From Viscum album (lineage: Eukaryota; Streptophyta; Magnoliopsida; Santalales; Viscaceae), in NCBI GenBank assembly GCA_963277665.1, contig OY728163.1, forward strand, positions 1,906,444,644 through 1,906,508,643: 64,000 bases of DNA, written 5' to 3'. Position numbers and translations under genes: made by a program. Of this stretch, positions 49,991-61,629 are shown one piece after another (positions within the stretch are counted from its first letter, which is position 1; every line of letters starts with the position of its first letter). Under the pieces are notes generated by a model. The model ran no database searches. It was not told the DNA's origin and saw only the letters and a program-made list of their open reading frames with translations.

Positions 49991-51610
49991 AATCAGTTGT
50001 TTCTTAAGAATCATTCTAATTATAGTATCATTGGTGATGTAAATCAACATGTAAGGACTAGAAGATCCTTAATAAATGAAATAGAACATCTAGCTTTCCA
50101 TTCCCAATTAGAACCAAAAATCACTGACGAAGGTTTAGGTGATGATGACTGGATAAAAGCTATGGAAGATGATCTAAATGAATTTGAATGGAATAAAGTC
50201 TAGACCTTGGTTGAAAGACCTAAGAAAACTTATATTATTGAAGTAAAATGGGTCTTCAAAAATATGTGTGATGAAAATGGAATCATAGTAATAAATAAAT
50301 CTAGATTGGTTGCTAAAGTCTATAATCAACAAGAAGGAATAGACTATGAAGAAACCCATTCTCTATTAGCCAGACTTGAATCTATTCATATTTTACTTGC
50401 CTTTGTAGCATTCTTTAGATTCAAACTTTTTCAAATGGAAGTTAAATGTGTTTTCCTTAATGGATTTGTTCAAGAGGAATTTTTTGTTGAACAACCTCCT
50501 GGTTTTGAAGATACAACACATCCTGAACTTGTTTGTTAACTTACCAATGCTTTATATGGACTTCAAAAAGCCCCAAGATCCTGGTATGATAGACTTACAC
50601 GATTTTTTATTCAAAAAAATTTTGTTAAGGGAAATGATGATCCAACCCTTTTTATAAATAATGATTAGAAAAATGTTTTTATAGTTCAAATTTATGTTTA
50701 TGACATTATATTTGGTTCAAATCAGCAATCATTATCTGATTTATTTGCGGATCTAATGAAATCTGATTTCGAAATGAGTCTGATGGGTGAGTTAACATTT
50801 TCTTTGGTTTTAAAATTTCTCAAAAACCCGAAGGAATCTATATATCCAAACATAAGTATATTAAATATCTTCTAAAAAAGTATGGATATGACAACACTAA
50901 GAGAATAAGTACTACCATTGGTACCTCAAATTCACATGATCTTGATGAATCTGGGAAACCAGTAGATCAAACATCTTTTATGGGTATGATTGGAAGTCTA
51001 GATTACTTGACATCTAGTCATCCAGACTTAATGTTTTCCGTATACTTATGTGCAAGATATCAATACAATCCTAAGGAAACTCATTTAAAGAAGTGAAAAG
51101 GATTTTCTCTACTTAAATGGAACCATGGATCTAGGAGTCTTTTATACTTCTGGAAATGATTTTTTTTAAAAAGTTTTTCAGATGATAACTTTGGTGGATG
51201 TTGAATGGATAAGAAAAGAACATCTGGAACTTGTCATTTCTTAGGAGATTCATTTGTTTCTTGGTCATGCAAAAATCAACACTCAGTATAACCTTCCATT
51301 ACTAAAGTTGAATATGTAGCAGTTGGAAGTTGTTGTGCTCAATTATTGTGGATGCAACACATACTCACAGACTATGGTATGAGTTTTAGCAAAACACTAA
51401 TTTTGTGTGATGATACTAGTTCCATTTCCTTAAGCAAAAAATCTGCACATCACTCTTGCATAAAATACATAGATATTAGGAATCACATTTTTATGGATGA
51501 CACACAAAAAAGGGATATCATTCTTCAATTCATCTAAATTAAAGATCAACTTGCTGATATTTTCACAAAATTTTTACCATCTGATAGATTTGAATACATT
51601 AAATAGATGT
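49990..51610 (+). pseudogene. S1 reverse transcriptase and RNase H
   Basis: Copia-type blocks in order: WIKAMEDDLNEFE (50150), VKWVFKNMCDENG (50245-50283), ETHSLLARLESIHILLAFVA (50350-50410), QMEVKCVFLNGFVQEEFFVEQPPGFE (50434-50510) and LYGLQKAPRSWYDRL (50552-50596). The active site, YVDD in the family, reads YVYD at 50693-50704, so one catalytic Asp is lost. RNase H shows GSCCAQLLWMQHIL (51330-51368) and CDDTSSISLSKKSAHHSCIKYIDIRNHIF (51399-51491). It ends near 51610. The tryptophan of NKVWTLV is a TAG stop at 50201. Confidence 0.9.
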
Positions 51611-51734
51611 TAGGAATGATAACCGTAAGGTAATACTCCTTATTAACTTCTAGTTGAAACCTCTCTCCTTACAGTAAAAAACTCCTTTTCATAGGGGGCG
51701 TACATTTTCTTGTTAGTTTAAAAAAACTTGTAAT

Positions 51735-51875
51735 AGAAAATTTCGTAGTCAAAATTTTCGTAATCAAAATTTCGTAGTCAAAATTTTCGTAGTAAAATTT
51801 TCGTAGTTAAAATTTTCATAATCAAATTTTTTTGTAGTCTATTTTTTTCATAATCAAAATTTTTGGAATCTAATG
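51735..51875 (+). repeat. Short tandem repeat after S1 pol
   Basis: About seven units of TTTCGTAGTCAAAAT (15-18 bp) with small changes, located in the AT-rich spacer between pol (ends about 51610) and the env-like region. No such array is seen in the other elements of the window. Confidence 0.8.
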
Positions 51876-52158
51876 TTTTCACAAAAAAATATCCCTCAAC
51901 ATGAATAATATGTCTAGCAATCTGAAAGGTATATTTCTTTCCCTAAATTTTCGTAATCTCTTTTAATTGTTGGTATTTTCTTCTTAATTTAAAATTTTCG
52001 GATTCACTTTTTCTTAAATCTGAATGTTTTTCTTAAAAACTTCAAAATATCGGAATCTATCAAAATCATTCTAGGATATCATCTCAACCGTCAGATCATC
52101 TCAAGAATATTTTAACCATTCGATCAATTAGGGAAGTTGAATCTTCGCTTCAATTTCC

Positions 52159-52167
52159 TATATAAAG
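52159..52167 (+). promoter_or_regulatory. TATA-like box upstream of the S1 env-like ORF
   Basis: tatataaag lies 108 bases before the ATG at 52275, inside the element and outside the LTRs. A good 3' splice-site-like sequence, ttctcag at 52251-52257, lies between it and the ATG. Either could serve to express the downstream ORF separately. This is inferred from sequence only. Confidence 0.35.
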
Positions 52168-52274
52168 GACCCCCCAATGGTTATCCCATATCAAATCCAA
52201 AGCTCTTGCGTGTCGAAGCTCTACCATTTCTACTTAAGCCCATTCTAAATTTCTCAGGTCTTCTTTAATTCTGA

Positions 52275-54671
52275 ATGTCTGTTGAAGCCTCTTCTCAGAA
52301 AGAAATGTCAACTGTTAAGGAAATATCCGAATGGCAGATCTACAATGAAATGTTAGCTGATCCAAAGTTTTATTCCAAATATGACTCTATTGTATCTAAT
52401 AATATCGAGATCATTGGTTGGGAGAGTTTTTGTATTTCAATGACAAAAACACAGGATCCGGTATATCCAGAGTTGATGGTGGAGTTGTACGAATTAGTTA
52501 GTTTTTTCAATGAATGAGGGAATGATGAATTATCTTTATTACCCCAAGGCTGCAAGTTTGGTTGGAATTCCTTATGAAAGGGAAGTTGATTTCTATACTC
52601 ACAAGTTACCTGATGTTCAAGGAAGTTTTGATAAGGAGAAGGTTATAGCTTGCCTTTTTATTTCATAAGTAAAGACTCTGGAGATTCTTTATCTATCTAC
52701 TAACTTACAGATTCTTGAACTATGGGTTCAATGTTTTATAATTCCGAGAAGAGGTGATAAGGATACCCCGAAGAAGAGTGACATCTACAATTTGGATTTA
52801 TTGGTGAATTTCAAGAAGATAAATTTGGTAAATTACATTTTGGTAATGATTGAGAATATCAAGAATGGATATCGGTTGTCCCAGATTATTATGTATTAGG
52901 ACATTCTTTCAAAGATCATTGTTCTTTTCCTTTATTCATTCAAAATCCCATGCAGTTCCAAGCTGAGAAATTACAAAGTCATGATGTTGAGTGATGACAC
53001 CTTAAGAAGAATGAAGATTGGATTTTCTTGTGAATCCATAGAATTATATGATATTTTTGAAAATGAGGTAGAATCCATAGTAAAGAAGCCGAAATTGTTA
53101 GAAACCTATAACAAAGGTGGATGAAAGAAAAATCTTAAGAAGCCAGAAGAGAAAAGAAAAACCCTAGTGGATAGGGAAACCCAATATTCACCTCCGAATC
53201 CAAAGAATAAAAAATCATATCCTGATGAAGTTGTAGCTAAATGGAGAGATGATAAGAAAAACCGGAAGGAAGGGGACCCTCAGTTTGGTTTGGACCCTTC
53301 TGATGAAAAAGAATTTAAGGAAAATACTACTGAGAATCTTGAAACGAAAGAAAAAGAAAAGAAGCAAAGGAAGAAATTGTCGGAAGATGAAGTCATTTAA
53401 TATTTTATTAAGGATACTGAACAATCTTCTAAACAATTTCGGGTACCTGAATATTTTTTTGTTGAACCATTACCAGAGACTGGAGGAAAGAAGTTAGTGA
53501 TTCCGGAACAACATCAAGAAGAATAAATAGTGCCAGAAGAAGAATTGGAAGAAGAATATGAAGAAGGGAGTGGTAATACTGAGGACTTGATAAAGCAAGT
53601 AGAGTATTTCCATGAGAAAGAAATCCCTTCTCAGAATTTTTCCATATGAACCTCTGAAGTCGAGTCTTCAAAACATGCTACCACAAATAAATATGAGAAG
53701 GGTGAGGAAGAAGTGAATAAGTTTTTCCGAAGAGGAAAGTAGCAATCATGATTTCATACAGCCAGAGGATGTTGAGGCAAAAACTGAGAAGAAATAAGTT
53801 AATTATGATAAAATAGTTAAGCTGTCAGATAGTGAACATGAATCTCCTAATCAAGATGAAATCATTTAGAAGGAAGATAAGGGAAAAAAAGTGGTTGTAG
53901 ATACACCTAGAAAAAATGTGTTAAAGAAGAAAGAAGTTGGTGCATCATCGAAGAGGAAGGATATTGAAATAGAAAAAGAATACTCACCAACCAAAGTCTC
54001 AGATTCAGAATCATCCTCACTTGGACGTGAATTTATTTTTCAGTACTTGAAAAAGCTTGTTGGAACTATTCCCTTATTTCCTAGTATAGACTCGAGATGC
54101 CAGATGCTTCAGCATATGTTAAATCAAAAATCATATTTTTTTTTCCTTGGTGATGGATAAATGTGTTAGTCTCAAGGAAGATTTTATATATTTTCTCATT
54201 ATATATGAGGCTCATAAATTATCTTGCAAGAAGATGAAAAGTTGTTTTAGGAATACAATAGAAGAGATAAGAATCTATGATGAATTTTAAGATAGTGTCG
54301 AGGATTCTTTGGACACTGAAGATGTGAAGATCAATGATCTCAATAATAGTTTTGAGGAAAAGTTATGTCTTGAACAGACTTCTTGGAAGAAAGAAATTAA
54401 GGATTTGAATAGGAAACTAAATTCTGTGGCCATGAATTGGAAAAGGGAAAGAGATCTTAGAATTGAGATAGAAGAGAAACTTGTTAAGAAGGAAGAAGTA
54501 ATGAAATCCTAGGTAGAGAATCATAAGGCTCAGGAAGAAAATATTAATTCCTTAGAAAAGAAAAGTGAAGATCAAGATCAGCTACTCAACCATATGGAAG
54601 AAGATCACAAAGAGCTCAAGAAGATAAAACCCATTATAAAGAAGATGATATCGAAGGAGAAGGAAGGATAA
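52275..54671 (+). pseudogene. S1 env-like ORF with charged middle and coiled-coil end
   Basis: The region starts at ATG 52275 and its first intact stretch is 80 codons, up to a TGA. The N-terminal part (52440-52870) carries DPVYPELMVELYELVSFF, followed by GIPYEREVDFY. This resembles the domain of plant transposon-associated proteins with a YPELVREFY-like block. A Lys/Glu/Pro-rich low-complexity middle (53120-54030) follows. The last part (about 54300-54671) has heptad-like charged sequence (KKEIKDLNRKLNSV, RIEIEEKLVKKEE), a likely coiled coil. Sireviruses carry such an env-like ORF after pol, with a coiled coil near its end; its role is unknown. I see no convincing signal peptide or membrane anchor. 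Several stops and frameshifts are present. Confidence 0.7.
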
Positions 54672-54828
54672 TCTTTTCCAAATCTGATATTTTTTTGGTA
54701 TTTTCCTGATTGTACAAATTCTTCCAATCATAATAAAATTCTTGTTTCACATTATATTTTTGGTTGTTTAGTACTAATGTTTTAGGTACCAAATTTTCTT
54801 TCCATTCCCTTTATTCCTTTTTGAAAAT

Positions 54829-55132
54829 CATAAAGGGGGAGAAAGGAATGTCAAAAAGAATACTAAGTAATGAAGAAATTTCCATATGTAAGGGGGAGTT
54901 CATCCATGGGAGAGTTTTTATCATGATTATTTTCATATGCAAGAAAATGAAAAATATCATTCCGGAAACCAAGAAAACGATCCTTAGGGTTTCCAAAGAC
55001 TAAGGGAGATTTAGTTGCATTCACTTTGACCCATAAGTAAAGGGAGATAAGTTTTTTTTCAAGATCATAAAAATTTCAAAGTCATTATATTTCTTTAGTA
55101 AGGATGTTTATGCTTTCCAAAAAGGGGGATAT
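54829..55132 (+). other. Cluster of polypurine tracts before the S1 3' LTR
   Basis: The motif AAGGGGGAG or close variants occurs at about 54832-54843 (aaagggggagaa), 54890-54898 (aagggggag), 55004-55010 (aagggag), 55040-55048 (aaagggaga) and 55118-55132 (ccaaaaagggggata, directly before the LTR). Multiple polypurine tracts are reported for the Sirevirus lineage. The last is the position needed for plus-strand priming. Confidence 0.8.
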
Positions 55133-56774
55133 TGTTGAGTCAATAAGGTTTCCTTATGAATTTTCCATTCTTTTATGTTTTGAAAATCACAAACACTATA
55201 TATTAAGGAAAATTTTATTTTCATTAAAAAGGAAAATTTTACTTCCCCAAGGAAAATTTATCCTTACCATGTTTTCATTGTTCATGTTTTACTGTCACTA
55301 AATCTAACTCTTTTTATTAATAAGTGTAAAATTTGGTTTGACATCTAAAACATCAAAATTATATAAATACTAAGATATAGAGTATTCTATTTTCTGGATC
55401 CAAATTTAGACTCAAAATTCTCTAAAATTTAGACTCTGAATTCTCTGAAATTCAGACTCTGAATTATCCGAAATTCAAACACTAAATTCTCTAAAATTCA
55501 GACTCCGAATTCTCTAAAATTCAGGTTCTGAATTCCTTAGAATTCAGACTTTAAATTCCTTAGAATTCCGACTCTGAATTTCATAGAATTCAGACTCTAA
55601 ATTCCTTAGAATTCAGGTTCTGAATTCCTTATAGTTCATACTCTGAATTCCTTAGAATTAAAACTCTAAATTATTTAGAATTCAGACTCCGAATTCCTTA
55701 GAATTCAGACTTTTAATTATTTTGAATTCAGGCTCTTAATTCCTTATAATTCATACTCCAAATTCCTTAGAATTCAGGTTTTGAATTCCTTGAAATAAGG
55801 AATCCGAATATCCAAGTAATATAGACTCTGAACTTTATTTATGTTGACTCCGAACTTTATTTTTTCTAGAATCTGAAAAATAGATTTGGTAGAGAAACCA
55901 TATTTTACCTACTCATGTTATAGTTATGAAACGGTGTCGTGCATTCTGTTTCTAACCAACCATTGTTTGAGGGAAACATGTATAGGTCCCTTTGAGATTC
56001 AAGGAAAAATATGACCATTGGAGGAGGGATCCGACCCTTGGGAATGTTCCTATAAATAGAAGCTCATTTGAACAAGCTCAAAACATTACTTTTGATGAAG
56101 GTTCTCCAACTCTAGAGATTACATCCTACTGAAGTGATTTCTAGAGATAGAGATACTCTCATGTCTTGTGCGTACTGAACATCTTGTTCAGATTGCTTTG
56201 TGTGACTCTGATTGTTGCTGTGTATAATTGAGGACTTCTGGGGATAGGAAGACAGAGGTGTCGACTACCTTGAAGTTCAAGGGATTGTGGGGATAGCAAG
56301 GCCGACTCTGATATTCTTATAGAGGGCTTACCCTGGTGTGGGTAATATATACTTTCTTGAACGTATAAATCAAGGGACCTTTATCGAAGATTGTTGGATA
56401 CCCTACTCTTTGGGTTAAAAGATTTCTTACTTGTTACTTGTATTGTTTCAAGATCGTTTGCCACAACATTTTTATTATTAAGGAATGTATAACTATCTTA
56501 TACTTTCTTATACTTTTATACTCTGATTAGTATGATTCTATACACTTTAAGGTAGAATCTTTGTTCGTGTAAACTTTTCTTAAGTTTCATTTCTAGAACC
56601 ATATTTATAGAATCTAGCAAGTTTGTATAACTAAGAGGTCTTGTGAGTTTACCTTGTTTAACATTGTTAAATAATAGAAATTCTTAACCAACTTTAAAGG
56701 TTCCAATTTTTTTAAAGTATATAATTTACCCCCTCTTGTATATTGAGATTCTACATCATTATTTCGATCATATA
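55133..56774 (+). repeat. S1 3' LTR
   Basis: It is 1,642 bases, starting TGTTGAGTCAATAAGG and ending gatcatata, where the 5' copy ends gatcctaca. It includes the GAATTC-type tandem array at 55400-55815 (about 18 units) and the TATA box at about 56050. The 20-base length excess over the 5' LTR is close to one repeat unit. Confidence 0.92.
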
Positions 56775-57744
56775 AAATTTGACCCTTGGATGATTATGGT
56801 CGAATCATACTTGTATAATAGAGTTGGTAAAAGTGTGGGGTTCATTTTATAGTCCTTGTTATATTATTTTTCCGCTTAATTAATTGATTAACCTTAACTG
56901 TGGTAACAAAAATTAATAAGGTTACTTTTCATATTGAAAAAAATGAAAGGGTTATATTTAATAAATTTGGAACAAATAGTTCCAAATATGGAATCTATTT
57001 TTAAAGATTTAGAAAACAAAAGTGGAATAATTTAATTTAATATTGAATTGAAAAAACAAAATGAAAAATATTTTTTCCAAAATTGGATCTTTTTAATAAT
57101 AAATTTCTTTTACAATAAATTAATCTAAAAGATTCATTTCAAAGAAAAAAAGTAGATTAAATTAAATTAATTAAATTTAAAATTGAATTAAAATATAATT
57201 TAATTTTTGTCAATTATTTAAAATAAAATATATTTTCTATGGAAATTAATATTTCTCACAATACATTCAAAATTAAAACTTTTAGAAAATTCTCAAATAA
57301 TCATCCTAAAATAATTTTGACATGATAAATTAAAAAATGATGTTAATTTTTCAAAATAATTATTCAAAATGTTAAAAAAACTAATTATATATTTTTCTCA
57401 TAGAAAACAATAAAATTTATTTTTTGAAAAAAACATATTTCTAAAGAATAAAATGACTTTACTGAAAAATAAGTGTTTATTTCACAAACATTTATAAATA
57501 AATGCGTATTGAATATAAAATTCACATATATTTCATAATATGTTTATTCATATTCATTCCTTCTAAATCAATAACCATTTTTTAATGGATGAGTTTAAAA
57601 AGTAATAATACTTTAATAGTATATTTCTATTAGTTTAAACTCAGTGTTGCATGAAATGAAATTCATTGAATAAATTAAATTATTTGAAGAGAAATATTTC
57701 ATAAAAATATCAATTCATTACATGGTAATTGTAAATAATTTCAC

Positions 57745-59454
57745 CTTTTAATCATACCCACATCAATATTATTGATCATGTGATATTTCATGTTGTCTAT
57801 ATGGTTAATAGTTTACTAACATCAATCATCATCCTTAACCATCATATTTAAACATTGGTTAAAATAATACTTCAACTTCTTACCTTAAAAAAATTGGATC
57901 GTGTGTAGTGTAATCTATGGTGATTTCTGTCAATTTCCATCATTAGATACATTCTTACCATCACTTGAATTTCGATTTCCAAAAGATTTCATATTACACA
58001 TTGAACATTTTTACCAGTCCCCTTTAGAAAATTTCCTCCATGTTTTATTCAATAAATCATGCTTGAAGGAATTCTATTATTTTTAATACAATAATTTTTA
58101 GTATTATGATATACTTTCAATTCTTTATTTTTTTCGTATAATATCCATGAGATTGGTGGGTAACTTAAATTTTCATTTATAATGTTGTATAACATTGAAT
58201 GACTTCTACATAACTTCTAATTTCCCATAAAGATAACGTCCTTTAGATATTTGATTTTAATAAAATAAATAATATATCTTTATTAGATTTTTGTAGGATA
58301 ATATTAAAAGAAGAAAACCCCACAGTTCTTGTAAAATATCCCTCATAGGTACTAATGAATTTAAAATCTGTATGTTTTAGCTCAAGTAATTACCTATCAA
58401 TTTTAATACGAAGAGTATGAAGAATGTAATTATTGAAAAATTTCCTTCTAAACCATTCTCATCCCATAAATTAAATTTCTTCACATTTCAAAGTGATAAT
58501 TATATGAGTCTACCACAAATCCACATCACCTTCAAAATGATAAATACATTAAATATCATTTTCATGTTATGAACACAGGGTAATATAAATTAATTTTTAG
58601 TGTTAATAATATATTTATAAGAAACTACTGGATCATCAAATTCCCTTAAAGAAGATGAATATTTTTAAAATCTAGGCTCAAAAGTACATTTACCTCCTTT
58701 AATCATTTGAAATCCGAGTATAATTAATTTCGTAGAAATGATGTGTATGAACAAAAATGACATTTTTTACTATATCTTCCATATCATATAGTTTACCAAG
58801 GGGAAATTTATAGCATTTTATATCAAATTCATGATTAACAATGTTTATTTGGGTTCCTTACGTTAATTAAAAAAAAGAACAGTGTTATCAATAATAATCA
58901 ATGTAAAATACCAAAATATAATAATATATAAATTATAGGATATCTAACTCTTAAGAAATTATTTAAAATGAATGAATCCTAAAAAGAAAAACATCGTTGT
59001 CCAAGGAAATTATCTATTAAAATCCATAATTGTTTCTCATAAATAAATTTCTGATTTAACCAAGAATACATCTTGGGAGTGTCAACCAACACTGAATTTT
59101 TAAGACCACTCGCTATACACTGGTGAAGATTGACATAAAACCCAAATCATACCCTTTCATACTTATTTTCATTATGTTCATCTCGACGCAACAGAATCCA
59201 CAAGAAAGTTTCTAGATTGGGATTTATTTAATATTAAATCCACCCACAGTTATTTACTGTTAATTTACATATTCTCCAATATATAGGATTATCGCAAGGG
59301 TTATAATTAAAGTTTTATCATCATTGTTTGAAAAATTATATAAAACTTTCTTTGATTACAAATAACATAATGCTAAACTTTACGTACATAAATATTAAAT
59401 CATGATATATGAATATTAAATACATAATATTATGATATAAGTTAGAACCATAAT
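57745..59454 (-). pseudogene. G3, gag/protease remnant of the G1/G2 family
   Basis: The minus-strand homology with G2 gag/protease is clear: catgtgatatttcatgttgtc (about 57777) matches cacatgatattttccattgtc (about 32580). A zinc-knuckle remnant with CxMC spacing is at about 57975-58010, matching the knuckle of G2. Directly to its left the sequence passes into the LTR ending at 57722. There is no reverse transcriptase, integrase or chromodomain between, so a large deletion removed pol or joined two copies. From about 58700 to 59454 the sequence is AT-rich with nothing I recognise. The left limit at 57745 is approximate. Confidence 0.6.
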
Positions 59455-59584
59455 TGTAATGGCCTAGGGTTTTGGGGTCTATTACATGATGAAAATCTGA
59501 TGTTTGAGGTGTTCTTGGTGGTCTATAAGGCCATCCTAGCTTCTCGGTGAAGCTTAAGACTCCTAATGATATAATTGGCTTACC

Positions 59585-59830
59585 GATGGCCTTGGCCTAC
59601 CAGTAGTTCGGCCTAATGGTAGCTCGGCCTACCGGTAGCTCGGCCTACAGGTGGCCTCGAACTACTGGTTACCGGTAGCTCATCCTAGCAGTGGCCTCGG
59701 CCTACCAGTGGCCTTGGCCTACCAGTTACCGGTAGCTCGTCCTACTGGTAGCTTGGCTTACTGGTGGCCTTGGCCTACCGGTGGCCTCAACATATCGGTA
59801 TCCTTGTCTACCAGTAGACCTAGACTACCG
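59585..59830 (+). repeat. Tandem TACCGGTA-type repeats in the T2 LTR
   Basis: About a dozen short degenerate units are built on GGCCTACCGGTAGCTC and GGCCTACCAGTGGCC, with period 16-20. TACCGGTA is palindromic. The array is CpG- and CNG-rich compared with the rest of the window. Confidence 0.8.
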
Positions 59831-61311
59831 GTGACCTCTCCATGGTTTTCTAGTGGCGCCTCACAAATTGGTTTTTAAACCATGTTTTGACCCATTTAAG
59901 CCTATTTTAAAGAAAATTAAATCCATTTAATTAAATAATTGGTAAGGTACCCTCCTTAAATGAAAAACCATGTGTTTAGTTTACAGAAACGCCTCTACCA
60001 CATCCTGTGAGGAGTCCTTCCTTGGTTAAGGAGGTATGCGTCTGTTTTAACCACCCCGAAGGGCGAGGACCTTTTATGTTGGACGTGTGAGGTGGCCCAG
60101 CCACATGGTCAACCCGTGATCCCACTTCTTCCATGGTTTCAAGTTTTTTTCTCCATATCTTAACCATCATGGGGATGTTGTTTCTCAGCCTTTATAACCT
60201 AAAGGATTCTATTCTCCCTAGCTTTCTTTTTCTCTATCACCCTGCACTCGGAATCCTTCCTCCGGACGAGTTGTACCCCCGTGAAGTTTTCCTTGATCGC
60301 ATTCTGTGGAGTTCTTGCTACTCCTGATTTTTGTTTTCCACGTGAGGACTTAACGTCGATCCTTGTTTAATTAGGTAGGGATATTACCTTTGTCTCTCCT
60401 CCTTATGTATCATGCAGGGTGGGTGTTCTATGGTTCCAATGAGGTAGTTAATCAATTTTGTAATGAAGATAATAACTGGTTAAATAACGGGGATGAGGAA
60501 GTTTGTTAATGTTGTTACATGTTTTTGCCCATGCTTTCCCTATGATATTTTTATGAATTGAATGGGCTTAGGCATAATGAAAATCATGGCCATTGGGGGC
60601 CTTTGTTTTCACATCTATGATATGCTCTGTTTTACGCATCGTCTGGTGAATGGGAATCATGTATGAATCTGTTAAACACTTAAACTCAGTTGTTGAATAT
60701 GAATGCCCATAACCTTGTGTGATCACCCAAGTTGAACTAAATAATATAAAATAATGAATTGTGAATGCTGGGATGGTTCAGTTATGAAATGAGTGAAGGG
60801 GTGAATGTGTTTTGTTTTGGATGGGTGAACAGCGGGGATGTGAATGGTATGGTTGGAATGGCATGAGATGTTGCGTGGCCGTGGTGGTGTTTGGCAGTAG
60901 GGCTGCAGGTTGGGTTCTGAACATGAATAAAATTGGAAAATAAATAATGATTTGGGTGGAATGGTAATGAATTAATTTGGGTATAACCAATGGTTTGTTG
61001 GGTTTTTTCTTTGGTTCCAGTTTTTGAGGGTTTCCACTGATCCCACATTGATGTTATTATTTAGAAGAGAATCGGGTGTGAATACTTAAATTTCCCGATG
61101 GTTTTTCTTCCTGTTTTATTGTTGTTTCATCTGTGTTTGTTCCTGTTAGTTCCCCAGTAGTGAATGGATTAAATCATACTAAACTGTTATGAAATGATAA
61201 CTTGAATAGGGAAACTGGGGACTGTTTGTTGTGTGCATGTTTTCTGAGGCAGTAGTGCTTGGGCACCTGCTTGTATCTGTTTGAGGACCCATAGGTTGGG
61301 TTGTGTGTTTG

Positions 61312-61342
<31 letters not shown>

Positions 61343-61629
61343 AACTGTATGTTTTATGTTTAGTCACACCCCACCCACGTCGGGCACTTAGTGTTGGACA
61401 CCCCATCTCATGGGGAAGGGTGTTTCCCCCAAGTTACTCTCCTTTCTTCTCCCTCTTCCCTAGGTAGTGATGGTTGGAGGCAACCTTACACCCAAGACTC
61501 TTCGGGTAGGTTTCATTTGGTGTGTTGTTATCCCATGACTCTTTGGGCAGGTTGCTTTCCCAAGAATCTTTAGGATGAGGCCCAAGTGTTTTTGGGCAGG
61601 GGTTCTGGTTACGGTTTGTTTTCACAGGT

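Larger units (their letters stand above)
44837..56774 (+). mobile_element. S1, Sirevirus-like Ty1/copia element
   Basis: The element is 11.94 kb long with LTRs of 1,622 and 1,642 bases. The flanks aaatt (44832-44836) and aaatt (56775-56779) are a perfect 5-bp target duplication. It has an initiator-Met primer site, gag with a zinc knuckle, and copia-order pol (protease, integrase, reverse transcriptase, RNase H). A further ORF region with a coiled-coil end lies between pol and the 3' LTR, and several AAGGGGGA polypurine tracts follow. A long extra 3' ORF region and multiple polypurine tracts are hallmarks of the Sirevirus (SIRE/Maximus) lineage. Stops and frameshifts occur throughout, so it is inactive. 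Confidence 0.92.
5122..57722 (-). mobile_element. G2, minus-strand Ty3/gypsy chromovirus split by nested insertions
   Basis: The element reads right to left: 5' LTR (56780-57722 plus 43960-44836), gag and protease (about 32080-33630), reverse transcriptase and RNase H (about 30740-32050), integrase and chromodomain (29548-30740 plus 7671-8067), 3' LTR (5122-7670). It is interrupted by S1, G4 and O1. Removing O1 at its attag duplication restores a contiguous integrase C-terminal domain, which is strong support for the reconstruction. The 5' end of gag, the primer site and the inner end of the 5' LTR are missing, apparently lost in a deletion that also removed the start of G4. Confidence 0.75.
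43960..57722 (-). repeat. G2 5' LTR, split by S1
   Basis: The pieces 43960-44836 and 56780-57722 together are colinear with the LTR at 5122-7670. Examples are agaaagtgacctattagag (about 43985) against agaaagtgatcggttagag (about 5921), gacttaatgttaaccatgtg (44795 and 6720), and the shared end at 57722 or 7670. The innermost portion, equivalent to 5122-5890, is missing on the G4 side. Confidence 0.75.

Noticed and set aside
53167..53497. Lys/Glu-rich frames that look like a nucleolar or chromatin protein.
   Set aside because: They are the low-complexity middle of the S1 env-like region, continuous in order with its flanking parts.
60778..61048. Minus-strand frames of 70 and 88 codons.
   Set aside because: Inside the T2 LTR, overlapping each other in different frames, low-complexity, no domain.
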